A stretch of 64,000 bases of DNA from Boesenbergia rotunda (GCA_024364735.1 JAGFNQ010000869.1:388078-452077), one strand, 5' to 3'. Numbered from the stretch's first letter, positions 11,050 through 22,785 are shown. Numbers and translations: made by a program. Notes: generated by a model not told the origin, from the sequence alone.

Positions 11050-12446
11050 ATTTCTTCATTATAGACTTAGCTTAGGACTTACCCCTAGTTTGCATAATCC
11101 TATAGACTAGAAGTCAGCATCTAACAAGCACATTAGGAATACCCTACTTGACAACTTAGACTGGGTTGTGATGCTTAGGCCCATGCCTTAACTCAAGATG
11201 CTTTAAGTCAGTGCATCAAAAAGTAGTTGGGGCAATAAATATAATTGAACATCAATCAAGTTAAGTAATCAAGCTTAGAAAGTCTAACTTGATTAAACTA
11301 CTTAACTTGACTAACCCAAGTGAAAGCTATTGTTTTATAACAGTTAGTAAGTAGCAAACTGGATTAGATAAGGGCCCAAGGATTTGCTTATCGTTGTTTT
11401 TCAAATTATTTTTCAAAGTTATTGCTTGTTTACTTTTGAATGCTTAGATTCAAATCATGCTTGGACTCAAATGAGTAAATTAACTTGGTTCAAATTTTAA
11501 TTTTTTGCATTATTGTTTTTTGTTATTTATTGTTTTATTTATCACAAAATTCTTACATAGATCTTACTTGCTTCCTTGAATATAATTTTTGGCATTATTC
11601 ATTTTTTCCGTTAACTTAAAATTATTTTTTTCAAAATTTACTTATATTTTCAAGAATCACGGGCTCTGATACCTAATTATTTTTAAAGTTTTTTTCTCCT
11701 TAACTAAAATTTCTTTATATACGGCAAAGGGAGAATAGGAAAAAGTAAAATTTTTAAAGAATTTTTCTTTTAAAATTTTTTTTATATATGGCAAAGGGGG
11801 AGAGTTGGGAAAAGTAAAGTTAAATGGTTCTCAAACTTTGTTTTTCAAGTTTTTTTTTGGTTAACATAATATTCTATTTTTTTTAAAACTCTATTTTTCA
11901 AAGAGAAAAGAAATTTCAATTCTACATAAAACTTTTTCAAAGTGATACTTTGAAATTTTCAAAGTAATTAACTTTTTTCAAGTACTTTTTGAAAGTAATA
12001 CTTTAAATTTTTCAAAGTAATTAACTTTTTCAAACTGATACTCAGAATTTTTCAAAGTAATTAATATTTTCAAAGTGATACTTGGAATTTTTCAAAGTAA
12101 TTAACTTTTTCAAAGTGATACTTCAAAATTTTCAAAGTAATTAGAAAAATCTTTCAAATTGAAAAATTTACGTTTTTCAAAAACTTCAGGGGGAGAGTTT
12201 TTATATCAAGGGGAAGCTTCATGCATTCATTCAATTTTGCAAGTTTTTTTAACCCAAATTACAAATGTTTTAAAATCTAACATATCAAGGGGGAGATTTA
12301 CAAGTCTATTTTTTTCAAATATTTTTAACTTGAAAAAAGTTGTTTTAACCTTTAAAAAATGTTGAACTCTATTTCTTTAAATGCTTTGAATATTTGTTTT
12401 AACTAAACTTTTGAACTAGGTTGTCATAAATCAAAAAGGGAGAGAT
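11050..12446 (+). mobile_element. SIRE-type 3' internal region, non-coding
   Basis: This lies directly upstream of a polypurine tract (12434-12445, AAAAGGGAGAGA) and LTR. It resembles, in opposite orientation, the pre-LTR region 50811-51960 of the complete SIRE-type element: shared blocks include CTAACTTGAC...TTAACTTGAC, ATAACAGTTAGTAAG and AAGATGCTTTAAGTCAGT. There are no coding domains. The left end is cut by the LTR at 11049. Confidence 0.72.
11930..12145 (+). repeat. 40-bp tandem repeat before polypurine tract
   Basis: Units of the form TTTTTCAAAGTAATTAACTT recur. AAAGTAATTA lies at 11961, 12014, 12054, 12094 and 12134, so the last four are exactly 40 bp apart. A comparable 34-36-bp array lies at the same relative place in the SIRE-type element at 49399-57683. 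Confidence 0.85.
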
Positions 12447-13741
12447 TGTTGGCACCGAAAGCACCATATCGAACCTAGTTTTGATAATAGCAAAGGGTTC
12501 AATGTTACATATGTTTTGTGATCTAACATGTTTGACTAAGTGTGCAGGAAAGTCCTAGTTTACCTAGGCACGAAGTCATGACCTGCAGGGTTGAGCACGA
12601 AGTCCTGGTCAAGGACTGGGCATGAAGTCCTGGTCAAGGACTGGGCACGAAGTCCTAGCCGAGGGTTGGGCACTGAAGACCTGACTAGGGGTCAGGGCAC
12701 CGAAGACCTGATTCGAAAGATCGGGCAGAAAACTTAGCCAAGAGAGGACAACATACAAAAGTAGGGACGGGTCGAGGTATGGACGTCTCAAGATCCGGAA
12801 GCTTCGGAGGCCAAGCAAAAGTCCAACCGGAGGTACCAATTGGCAAAAGGTAACTTCTCTAGAGTGGAGTAGGTGAGGACGTGTTCCCCGAAAGAGGGAA
12901 CAATAGGCGTCGGTCCGACCTAGGATTTCATTTTGAAATTCAAAGTTAGGATCAGACATCGAACATACATTTGATTTTATATACTTTACATGTTATTTGT
13001 ATTTCGGACTAACCTTGTGTTGCAGCTGAAACTTTGGACATCAGCAGCTTTCGGGGTGCCAAGAGGTCTCGGGCGCTCAAGATGTTAGGCTCCCGAGAGG
13101 CCTCGGGCACCCATGTATACAGGCACCCCTGAGGTCTCAGGCGCCCTAGTGCGGAATTCTCAGCCTGGGAGAGGTTGAGTTGGTGGTTGCTAATTGGGCA
13201 CGTCATGTCAGCACTCAGGCACCCCAGAGCACTCAGACGCCTGAGAAGGATAAAGTTTGGACATTATCAGCGGATTATGATGCGACCAGATCGGTGACAT
13301 GGAGGCACCCCTATGGGCACTCGGGTGCCCGAGTACCTATATATAAGGGGTTTCGAGCTCCAACATTCCACAATAATTCTTCACACCATTTACACTCAAG
13401 TTTGCTGCTCTGAAGCAATCCAGGAACTCCGACAATGACATGTTGCTTTCGATCTTTTATTAAGAAGTTGTTGGTATAATTTCTGTGTTTTTCTTTGTAC
13501 TTAAACTTGCATATTATTTAATATTCCTATGACTTATAGTATTTCCCAACGAAAATGGTCCTTCGGTCAAGGACTGTGAGCCTTGGAGTAGGAGCCGTCA
13601 TAGACTCCGACCAAGTAAAAACAAAGCTATTAGCATTATTTTGACTTGAGCATTTTATTTTTGCTGCGTTTACTCTCTTAAATCCAAAAATTTCGAATCG
13701 ATATTCGCCCTCCCCTTTCTATTGATCTTATCGATCCCACA
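12447..13741 (+). repeat. SIRE-type 3' LTR (1295 bp)
   Basis: It begins TGTTGGCACCGAAAGC right after a polypurine tract and ends with ATTGATCTTATCGATCCCACA after the C-rich CGCCCTCCCC motif. A TATA box, TATATAAG, is at 13340-13347, with GGGCACTCGGGTGCCCGAG just upstream as a palindrome. GGCGC/GGTGCC half-palindromes are scattered over 13050-13320. No primer site follows, so this is the outer LTR of a plus-strand element. Confidence 0.85.
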
Positions 13742-14275
13742 TTAACAACCTCGTGGGCACCTTCTTACAAAAGAAGAAAAAACACAACAAAGAAAACATC
13801 ATCCAGTCAACAACATGATTTAGTTGCTCATTCACTTTGCACCAAGCTTGGCAACTCAAAGCTACATTCTAGTACTCTAAACAAGGCAAGTTCTACTTTA
13901 ACTAATTCTAATTTAATTTAGCTATTAGTTGCTTGATTCACAAGAATTTTTGTCATCTTAAAGAATTCCATGATAAAAATATAGGGTAATCAACCTTATT
14001 ATCTGCCATACAAAAGGAAGAAGACGATATGGTAGTATATGCATATGTAATGAGCAAAGGGCATATGCTGATATATGCATATGTAGTAGTGAATTGCTTT
14101 AATTTTATTTTGGCTCAAGAAAGCCAAACTAGATTATAAATTTATAAAAAAAAATAAAATATAATACCTTATTTGATTTGAAGTAGTCATGGATTATCAT
14201 TTGAGGAATATTTCTTCAAACCCAAATTGTCCCAACTCTATGCAAGATGCAACTGGAGCATTCTGCAGTTGTCGT
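13742..14275. other. Unassigned DNA left of SIRE insertion
   Basis: AT-rich with no recognisable gene. TATGCATATGTA motifs recur at about 14035-14085. This sequence is continuous with 30465 onward once the 16-kb insertion and one copy of its target duplication are disregarded. On the minus strand a GTATTATA donor-like site follows a short open stretch, too weak to call an exon. Confidence 0.5.
14271..14275. repeat. Target site duplication GTCGT, left
   Basis: GTCGT immediately precedes the LTR start TGTGGGATCGG. The same five bases follow the far LTR end at 30460-30464. This proves that 14276-30459 is one insertion in which other elements have nested. Confidence 0.93.
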
Positions 14276-15397
14276 TGTGGGATCGGTGTCAGTCGATAGA
14301 GGGGGGGTGAATATCGACTCAAACTTTCTCGTCGGAACTTTGTCATTCAATCATCTTCCTATCAAAGTTAGTACGCAATGGAATATAAAATAGAATAAAA
14401 CAACAAACACTAGACTCGCGGGATTTATTTACTTGGTTCCCAATCCCGTAGGGTCAGTACGTCCAAGGCCTATGTACACGACGTGAGTCCAGTATTGGTC
14501 TTCTTTCTGGAATTTCTAGAGGCAGAGAATACCTATCTTATAGTTTGAATTACAAGCACAAAAATAATAATTTAAATACAGCTCATAAATAAAAAGGAAA
14601 CCAAACAAAAATCTTGGCCATCTCTGGTAGTCTGAAGCGTCGCGCACTTCTTCCTGGAGCATCCTTGGTCACAGAGCTTCGTCGTAGTACTTTTGCTTTG
14701 CACACAATCACTTAGCGAATGGAAAACTTGGTTGCTTGAAGTGAGGGGTCGAACCCCTTTTTATAGTCAGCTCTTGAGCGCCTGATAAGCTTTGGGGCGC
14801 CTCATATGAGTCAAAACTTGATCCATAGCAGCGAACATGGCGCATGGATAAAACTGCCTTCCCAAGCGCCTGGGAAGCCTCAATCGCCTGGGAAGGGCCA
14901 CATTTAACCAGGGCACCCAACCATACTGGGCACCTGATTCATTTCAGGCACCCAGGAAGCTTCTTCCCAGGTCCAGTTTTTCCTGTGTTTGCTCTCCTAT
15001 CTTACCTCCAACTCCAGGTACCTGCAAGATAACAAACACAAGGCAAACATACAAATAATCTTATGCCTTAGTTTATTGGTTCTGACTTTGGATTTCAACC
15101 GAAACCCTAGGTCGAACCGACGCCTACTGTTCTCTTTCTCGGCGAACGAGTCCTCACCTAATCCACCCTGGAGAAGTTACCTTTGCCAACTGGGACCTCC
15201 GGTTGGACTTTTACTCAGCCTCAGACAAATCGGATCTCGAGACGTCCGACCTCAACCCATCTCTACTTCTGTTCGCGATCCCCGATCGGTTAAGTCTTTT
15301 ACCCGATCCTACACCAAGACTTCATGCTTGGCCTCTGAGACTCCCGGATGTCGAGATGTACGACCTTGACCCATCTCTCCTTCTGTCCATAGTCCAT
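14276..15397 (-). repeat. SIRE-type 3' LTR, truncated
   Basis: It shares with 28685 onward the start TGTG-GATCGGTGTC, the GAGGGGGGGTGAATATCGACTC motif and many later blocks such as CCGGGACCTCCGGTTGGAC. It stops near 15397, where Tat-type gypsy sequence begins, and so lacks about 650 bp of the full LTR. TTTTTATAGTCAG at about 14759 is the TATA box read on the minus strand. Confidence 0.88.
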
Positions 15398-18314
15398 AGA
15401 CGGCGCCAAATTTGTTCTGGAAGGAGTCGTCGGCGAGGGCCAGTCACTAAGGCTCAGCCCCTGCGGGGATGACTACGTCGATGAAGAACTTGGGGGTCCT
15501 ACGAAAGTAACACAAGCGTTAGGGAGACACGCTGACAGGGGTCCGGCGGAGTCCACTCCGATGCTCAAGTTAGTAGGTTGTCCGAATTGTGGTGAGAAAG
15601 AAAGACAGTATGTAAAGATGGGAGATCGTAACTGTTGGGACCGGGTGCATGTTGACATGGATACGTGTTCGTAACTTTAAAATTTAATTACGTGCAGCGG
15701 AAGGTTTAGCATAAATAATTTCTCAAATTATTTTAACCACGTATCTAGCATGCAACCTTATGTTGTGGAGACATGATCATACATTTAAAATTTTGCAGAA
15801 AGTAAACTAATTTACTTAATACCTCGCGTAACTCGAAGAAAGGGACGAGATCCAACCGTAGCGTCCCTTTGAAGCTCCGCCTCTATTCGCGTCCACGCCG
15901 AGTTTTCTTCGGGATGACTTCGCAAAGCCACGAGTTTCGTGCCGACAAGAACTACTAGATTCTCCAAAGGCACGACAAGAATATCAAGAGAGAGAGATGG
16001 AAAACTAACCATCAAACGAAAAACGGAATCAAGATTCCGGGAGGAAGGAAGGAGTCGCGCCCCGCTTCTTCTTCTTCTTTGGCACCTTCTTGGTGGAGGT
16101 GGCTCACGGCAAAGGAGGTGAGGGCAGCCGACCCTAGAAGAGGGAGAGGGAGAGAAGGAGAGAAAGAGAGGCTAGGCAAGAATCCTTGATCTCTTGAATT
16201 GATTTCCAAGCCTTGCCTTTGTACCTTTATATAGTAGCCTCTTTATTGCCAAGTCTCCTTTTAACGGAATAAATTTTTCATAAGAAATTTATCTTATAAA
16301 TTTTTCTATGAATTATTCCGTTATGCCAAGTTTTTATTGTAACTTAATTTATAATAAAAACAACCATGTCTCCCCTTTTATTATGGAATAAATTTTTACA
16401 AGAAATTTACTATATAAATTTTTCTTATTATGGAAAAATCAATTCATAATTGATTTTATAAAATAAAATAAACCAATCCATGGTTTATTTTAATTTTCAT
16501 AAAAAAGAATAAATTTCTTTATAAAAATTTCTTTATATAAATTTCTTTATCCATAATTTTATAAAACAAATCACGCTCGATTTATTTTATAATTTAAACC
16601 AAACAATTTGGTTTCCCTTTTTATTGTGGCCGACCAAACTAAAGAGGGTGGGGACCCTCTTTGGCCGGCCAAATCCAAGCCGTCACCTTACGAATTAAAC
16701 TTATTTAATTCGTCCAATAAGCCTTCAAAAGACTTAGCCATTTTAAGCTTCCGATGCGTCTCTGATAAATTCAGATTCGACTTATCTCTCTTGATCGGAA
16801 AATCCAATTTTCAACTCGTTTTAAATCCCTCGGATTACTCGTAGTGCGTGTGACTAAATAGGCTTTCGATTTATGTTGGCCGTCTATAATCAACCAATTA
16901 TAGAACGATCATGATTGGCACCTAGTAGTACATCATGACCCCCAATTAATCGAAAGATCAACAGTTGACCTCAGATATAATTCTGAAACCCTTCAGCAGC
17001 TTTAATGAATCGTGCCTCATTCCCTTCATCATCTTATACCCACTTGGTTCAAGACACGGTCTATTTGTGTCAGTCCCCACTAGGCTGACAACGTCAAACC
17101 TAGCCCAAGTAATGTCTTTCTCGTCCAACGGATTCTAATTACTCTCATGTTTCTGAGAGATTCATACTCGGAACATGTGATGCTCTGGCCAGAGGCTTCG
17201 AGTAACAATCCGACGATAGGCCTTGGGTATACGTCTCCTCGCAAGGAGTGGTGAATCCTTTGTAGGCTGTTCAAATATCTTCGGGCATTTCGGCTTATAC
17301 CCAATCATCTTGGGTCCACACCTCCTTGGAGATGCTTGCTTAAGATGTCAAAGTATAAGTCTTCATGACCAAGATGACTTGAACACCGCAAGTCAAAGGA
17401 ACATCGCACTTAAGCTGCAGTAAGAACTTCATTGACATATCTATATGTAGATTACCATATGAAGTTTTACAGCTAGTCACTCCAATGAACTAGTTCCCTT
17501 AACTAGCATTCATGTTTATCTCCGGACATCTCAATGTCACCAGCCAGTGAGAATCAGCTGATTAGAGAATAACACATGCTAGTCTCAATAGAATTGATAG
17601 TGTTCGTATTTATCAATTCATCGACTAGGGACAATTTCAATACTTCACAATTGCACATGTAGAGATAATCACTAGTTGTGAATTCATCACAAATTCTCTC
17701 ATGCTGTGAATTGTATTGCGGACATTCAGTAAATGAGTTTAAGATCTCAATCAAATACACGAATATGTATACTCAAATAGTGAATATTCATTTATTAAAG
17801 TAAATGATTACAATCATAAGGTGATTGCCTTAGGACACTTCTCTCATATTACTAACAGTAACCCCCTTACTGGAGGGGTTAAACTACCTTTTATACTGGT
17901 GTTGGCAGGCTAGTCGTGCCCCCTTTATCGGTGCCACGACTCCGATATTTGAGCCACACCCCCTACTTTCGATAATGAAGGGATATCCCTTGAAACCGTC
18001 GGCGTTGTTACCATTCATTCCCTCATTGTGACATTTTGGGGGCGGGGGTGCGTGGACTTTTTCTAGTCGGTATCCGAGGTCGGCCGTTACAAGGCCCTGC
18101 CTCCCGAGGTGAGCTCGGGGGGTCTCTGGGTGCGATATCTCCCAAGGTACTCTTCAGGGCCCAACTTACCGAGGGGGGCTCCCGAGGGGGACCCTCGGAC
18201 TGACCTTCCTGAGTGCGCCCCTGAAAGGGGGTCCCGGGGCCCGAGAGGGGAGGTCATGTCGCGCCCCTAGCTTCTTCATCCCCCATGTCGGGCCCAGGCT
18301 ACTCAGCCCCATCA
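15398..18314 (-). mobile_element. Truncated Tat-type gypsy LTR plus primer site
   Basis: From 15413 to 18314, interrupted by a solo LTR at 15633-17857, the sequence matches the LTRs at 18795-19432 and 26312-26950 (TGTTCTGGAAGGAG start, CCCCATCA end). Left of it, 15398-15412 reads GACGGCGCCAAATTT, the complement of a TTTGGCGCCGTC primer site. It is therefore a 5' LTR in minus orientation, and its internal region and 3' LTR have been deleted up to the SIRE LTR. The net LTR length is about 672 bp. Confidence 0.82.
15633..17857 (-). repeat. Copia solo LTR (2225 bp), duplication GTAAC
   Basis: The plus-strand ends are TGTTGGGACC and ACTAACA. GTAAC flanks it at 15628-15632 and 17858-17862, and the surrounding LTR reads through when it is set aside. 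On the minus strand the LTR starts TGTTAGTAATATGAG and has GTGTCCTAAGGCAATCA, the form of plant copia LTR starts. A minus-strand TATA box (CTATATAAAGG) lies at about 16226-16236. There is no internal region, so it is the product of LTR-LTR recombination. Confidence 0.9.
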
Positions 18315-18789
18315 TTTAACAATTAGTAACTTAAATATAAATTTCAATAATAGGCTTCTAGGTCTTGGCGAGGCACAGAAGACTTCTTTGATCGTAGCCT
18401 TATTGGATCAACAACCCTTTCCTTGGACAAAGCCTTTTAAAGAAATGATACATTCGATTTACTCTTTTGAAAACTTTGGTCTAATTAGTCAAGGATGTGG
18501 CGGGGCGGCTAGTTCCACATAGCTAAGTTGATCAGGTTGGGTACTCCTTAGCCTTCCTGACCTCCTAGACCAAGCTTCCCTAACGAACTATCATCTCGTC
18601 CCACCCTGGTACTATGTTGGGCAAGAATCAACCAATATTTTTCCTATCTATCCATTCTAAATAAAGCAGAAAATAAACTAGCATGAATGGCATGACAGAT
18701 ATATATATTGAAAAATAGACAAATGCATGAGCATGACATTTATGCATGAGTCAATCAGGTCAAATCATTTTTATTAGGTTTCTAATAAT
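18315..18789 (-). mobile_element. SIRE-type internal remnant after gag
   Basis: Matches 54180-54450 of the complete SIRE-type element (TTTTGGTCTAA, then CCTAACG-ACTATCATCTC, then TACTATGTTG). There it lies between gag and ORF2. It is non-coding here and belongs to the host SIRE insertion. The Tat-type element inserted at 18794/18795. Confidence 0.72.
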
Positions 18790-18794
18790 GTATC

Positions 18795-19432
18795 TGTTCC
18801 GGAAGGAGTCGTCAGCGATGGCCAGTCACTGAGGCTCAACCCCTGCGGAGATGACTATGTCGGTGAGGAACTTGGGGGTCCTGCGAAAGTAACACAAGCG
18901 TTAGGGGGACACGCCGGCAGGGGTCCGGCGGAGTCCACTCCGACGCTCAAGTTAGTAGGTTGTCCGAATTGTGGTGAGAAAGAAAGACAGTATGTAAAAA
19001 TGGGAGATCGTAACCCCCTTACCGGAGGGTTGATCTACCTTTTATATCGATGTCGACAGACTAGTCGTGCCCCCTCTAGCAGTGCCACGTCTTAGATATT
19101 TAGGCCACGCCCCCTGCTTTCAGTGATAAAGGGATATCCTTTGAAACAGTCCGCGTCGTTATCACTCTTTCTCTAGTTGAGACACTCGGGGCTCACGAGG
19201 TCGGCTGTTGCGAGGACTCCGCCTCCCGAGGTGAGCTCGGGGGTCTTTGGGTGCGATATCTCTCGAAGTACTCTCGGGACCTCACCTCCCGAGGGGGCTT
19301 CCACGAGGGATCCTTGGACTGACCTTCCCGATCGCGCCCTCGAAAGGGGGCCCCGGGGCCTAAGAAGAGAGGTTATGTCGTGTCCCTGGCTTCTTCATCC
19401 CCCTGCCGGGCATTGGCTATCCAGCCCCATCA
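18795..19432 (-). repeat. Tat-type 3' LTR (638 bp)
   Basis: Plus-strand ends are TGTTCCGGAAGGAG and CCAGCCCCATCA. It matches 26312-26950 almost base for base by eye, including the CTACCTTTTATATCGATG block that gives a minus-strand TATA box. The near-equal lengths (638 and 639) suggest a fairly recent insertion relative to its surroundings. Confidence 0.92.
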
Positions 19433-20020
19433 CAAGTCCCTCTCTTCAAGTCTGATCGAAGGAAGTGTGACTGACTGATCGGACTAATGTCGGGATGAAG
19501 AAGTTGCCTTCGCCTGGGTTTTTGCCTTTACACTCGTTCTTGCCATAAGCAGGGAAGCCTTTTTTGGATCGTATCTCATTCGTTCAGGGTTCCTAGGAAT
19601 CCCCCCTTTTGTGCCTTCTTCTTTTTCCAAAAAGGCTTCTCCGCTTCCCGAAGGTTTATAGTGATGCCTCTCTTCCCGGGATAAGGGTGCATGATCTTCT
19701 TTCTCTAGGGTAACAGGATATTCATGCGAATGCCTTATTGCCACGTATTATAATGGCTACCCTCCCAAGTCCTCCTGGTCGTGGGTTGGTACAGCTAGCT
19801 CGCGATGATCGGCTGTCTGGATGAAGCGGTTCCTAGCTTTCCACGCGTCCTCTCCCCATTGTGCCTAGGGGGATGCCTGCCGAGATATAAGAGGGGGAAA
19901 AAAGCAGACGCTGGCATCCATTTCCAACACGGCGACTATGTGTCCTTCGTCCTTCTCCCCTATAGAGCTTCTTCTACGCGTGAGTAATTCGTCTTCTTCT
20001 CTTCTTCTGTCTAGGGGTCA
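19433..20020 (+). other. Leader region of the opposite-strand gene
   Basis: This lies between the 3' LTR and the plus-strand gene. The polypurine tract for the element, read on the minus strand, is at about 19433-19450. A plus-strand TATA-like sequence is at 19886-19893. I see no convincing protein in the open frames here. Confidence 0.5.
19886..19893 (+). promoter_or_regulatory. TATA-like box for opposite-strand gene
   Basis: TATAAGAG follows CTGCCGAGA and precedes GGGGAAAA. It is 135 bp upstream of the ATG at 20021 and on the same strand as that gene, opposite to the element's own transcript. It is a plausible independent promoter, but only sequence similarity supports it. Confidence 0.4.
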
Positions 20021-20694
20021 TGGAGGACTATCGGGTGGTATGGTACGAATCTGCCTCTTCGAGAGTGAGGCCCGAGGCCCTGCAAGCAGCCATCGAGGCT
20101 TATGGGGTCCCGACCAAGATGGCGATGGTCATCCCTAACGTGGACTAGAAGCTCGTGGAGCCCCCAGCAGGCATGTTGACCTTCTTCTTAGGGCAGATGG
20201 AGCTAGGGCTTCGTTTTCCTATCCCTCCTTCTTTACGAACATAACTTCCTATTTTAACATTCCGTTGCATCAGATGGCTCCTAATGCCTTCGCCCGGATG
20301 GGGGGGGCATATATCATCTTCAAGCATTTCGGTCTCCCTCTGACTCCGCACCTTTTCCATTCCTTCTTCATCTTGATAGGATCGAGAGGAGTTTTTAGCT
20401 TCGTGGCCCGTCCGGGCCATAGGTTTCTGGGAGGGGTTCCTTCTTCGCACAAGGGGTGGAAGGAGAAATTCTTCTTCATCTGCCTATCGTCATTGCCCTT
20501 CAGCCCTCTGTATTGGATAGCAGATTTGCCGTCTCCTCCCCTCTTAGAGAGTTTTCTTCGTAGTCCTGTGTATCATCATGCTAGAGGGGTACTTTCGGGC
20601 ATGGATTTCAGTGGCCCGGGGCTGGTACAGAGCAAAGAGCTTATGTACCGGGCGGGCCTTAGCCCTAAAGTAACGCAGATCAACCCCACCCTAG

Positions 20695-20761
20695 GTATGC
20701 CCGTCTCTTTCTTCCACGCACATTGGTTTTGACTAATGCTCTTTCTGTTTGGCTTATGCAG
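20695..20761 (+). other. Intron 1 of antisense ORF, 67 bp
   Basis: The donor is CTAG|GTATGCCC, the acceptor TTGGCTTATGCAG|AGGAAG. There is a pyrimidine-rich tract and a TGACTAATG branch-like motif. Removing it keeps the reading frame (phase 1). Reading through gives a stop within 40 bases. Confidence 0.75.
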
Positions 20762-21644
20762 AGGAAGTCATGTATGCCAAAGCGATGAGTCGGCTCATCA
20801 AGTGGGAGGAGGCCCACAAGGAGGCCCTGAACCCTCCTCCGATCATTTCTGACGCTCCTTCTGCTCCTGCCGAGTCCCTCGAGGGGCCTGCTGTCTCGCT
20901 TTGTGGGGTCGCTTCACCTGAGGGGTTCAATGTTACTGTTACATCCCCGCTAGCCGAAGAGCAAGCTCCGCCAGCTCCACCAGTTGCTTCAGTGATGGAT
21001 CCTCCCTCCGGGGGTGGATCCTCTCCAGGCACAAGTTGCCCTAACAGGGGGACGAAAAATCTACTTCCTCAGTCACGTTGGTGATTACCCGGCCCTTCGG
21101 TCGACAGAAGCGGCGGCTCCCCAAGGGCTTGGGCCCTTTTTGGAAGAAGCAATGTCATGCCCGCTCTTCTCCTCTCCCTCCAGTGCCTGAGGAAATGACT
21201 GTACCGACTGAGGCAGTAGCTCCTCCTCCTGTTACCTCGGCCTCTATTCTAGCGGCAGTCGTCTCAGTACCCCCGACTAGCTCCGTCAATCTGGCCACTC
21301 CTTCGCCGAGTAAGAAAACGTTATACCCTCAATATCGGATGAGACTAGATCGGCTAAGGGAGAGGTTGGATGCAGCGTTGGAGGCCTCCTTACGATCTTC
21401 CCCTCCGGTGCAATTAAAGGAGACTCCGACTGAGGGGGTTTTGTCAGAGGAGACTTCTAGCTCTGAGGGGGATGACTCCGGCCCTCCCACCATGCCACGA
21501 GAAACTCCAGCCATGCAACGACTTCCCCTCGGCCTGAATTAACCGCCACATGAGCGGCGGGGCAATCTACCCTGCACTCTAGATGAGGTGGTCGTGCAGG
21601 CATCGGCCGGGGCGCTAACCGGTCTCCGGGAGATACTCCTGAAG

Positions 21645-21711
21645 GTATGATTTCTCCTATGGCGTTGTATGTTTTCTCTACCCGACTGTTAACCTCTCGG
21701 TACGTTGGCAG
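21645..21711 (+). other. Intron 2 of antisense ORF, 67 bp
   Basis: The donor is CTGAAG|GTATGATTT, the acceptor TACGTTGGCAG|GCGGCTG. TGTTAAC is a possible branch site. Phase 0. Its length equals that of intron 1. Confidence 0.72.
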
Positions 21712-21843
21712 GCGGCTGAGGACTGCCTAGCAATTGGCCAAGGTTGGTACTCCGGGCCTCAAGTGGAAGCCCTACTCCATCAAGCCCTACAGGCAGAGGC
21801 TGCGGCTGATCTTGAGCGTCAGGCAGGAGTGACGCAGGTTGGC

Positions 21844-22785
21844 GTAAGCACTATCGCTTGGTTTTCCTTTCTCTTCTGTTGAGATCTGATATGCCTACCC
21901 CTGGAGGTGAGGTCATATTCTTGTCTGGGGGACCAGGCAGGGACAGAGACCTTCTTGTCACACCCTTTGCCGAGGAGCATGGTGGAGATGATACCCCGGG
22001 TCTCTCTGAAGATCTTGGGGGATGTTAGGACTCCCGGGTTATCTGAAGAGTTCAGAAAGGACCTTACCCTGCTCTCCAGGGAGCATGGGGGAGATGACGT
22101 CTCCGAATGGTTGTCTCCTGTGCCAGCAAGCACCATCCTCTTCCGAGTCCCTGTTTTCCCCATGTTTTGGGTGGAGGGTGGTGTTTTGTGGGATGCGTCA
22201 TCAAGGGGGGAAGGACTGCCACCGCTAGCATTTCTATTTCTTCTTTTCATTGAGAAGCTGCGAGGGCTGCCCCCCTTTTCCTGTTAAGGCAATTCTTCTT
22301 TGCGTCTTTACACACTCCGAGGAGAAATTGCAGTCACCGCTCCCCCTCCTCTTTTTTCTGCCTCTTTACGACGAAGATCGGGGGTACCCAGATGGAGCTG
22401 AGATACTCATGTGTTACCTCAGGTATCCACCTTCGACCTGGACCACTCGGAGGGAGTACCCGAGCTACTCATGTGTTACTTCAGGTTTCGTCCTGGACCA
22501 CTCGGCGGGGGTATCCGAGCTACTCATGTGTTACCTCAGGCATCCATCTTCATCCACTACCCACAGACTACTTGATGTGTCTTAGTAACTCACCGAGATG
22601 TATATCTTCATGTATCTCTTCATGTAAATAAATAATTCCTTTCGAATACTTTTCATATGTATATAACTGCCCTGTGTTGATATTTCACTATTCTGTCGGT
22701 TCTTCCGAAATTGTGTATGCCATGTTGCCTTTGCTTTGAAACTGGTTAAGTTCTCAGTGTAATGAAGTAGTATAGTCTGGATTCG
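21844..22785 (+). other. 3' flank of antisense ORF, mostly non-coding
   Basis: A GTAAGC donor-like site follows directly at 21844 but I find no matching acceptor at a sensible distance. ACTCATGTGTTAC recurs three times at about 22400-22535, 55-62 bp apart. Other open frames are short and on both strands. Confidence 0.5.

Larger units (their letters stand above)
20021..21843 (+). pseudogene. Antisense ORF of Tat element (gypsy-type transposon domain)
   Basis: The ATG at 20021 opens MEDYRVVWYESASS. A TAG at 20144-20146 and a frameshift near 20223 follow. The long frame 20230-20694 contains GLRFPIP, PLHQMAPNAFARMGGAYIIF, then FHSFFILIG and SHKGWKEKFFFICL. This is the layout of the plant 'putative gypsy type transposon' domain (Pfam Transposase_28 and relatives), as I recall it. 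A GT-AG intron (20695-20761) joins in frame to KEAM-like helical and then Pro/Ser-rich sequence with one frameshift (near 21060) and one TAA (21540). A second intron (21645-21711) joins to AAEDCLAIGQGWYSGPQVEA and a Gln/Ala-rich helix. Function is unknown. It is transcribed opposite to gag. Confidence 0.78.

Noticed and set aside
13742..14275. Coding exon interrupted by the SIRE insertion
   Set aside because: Joining both flanks in reading gives only short frames with stops and no recognised protein; a donor-like GTATTA alone is too weak.
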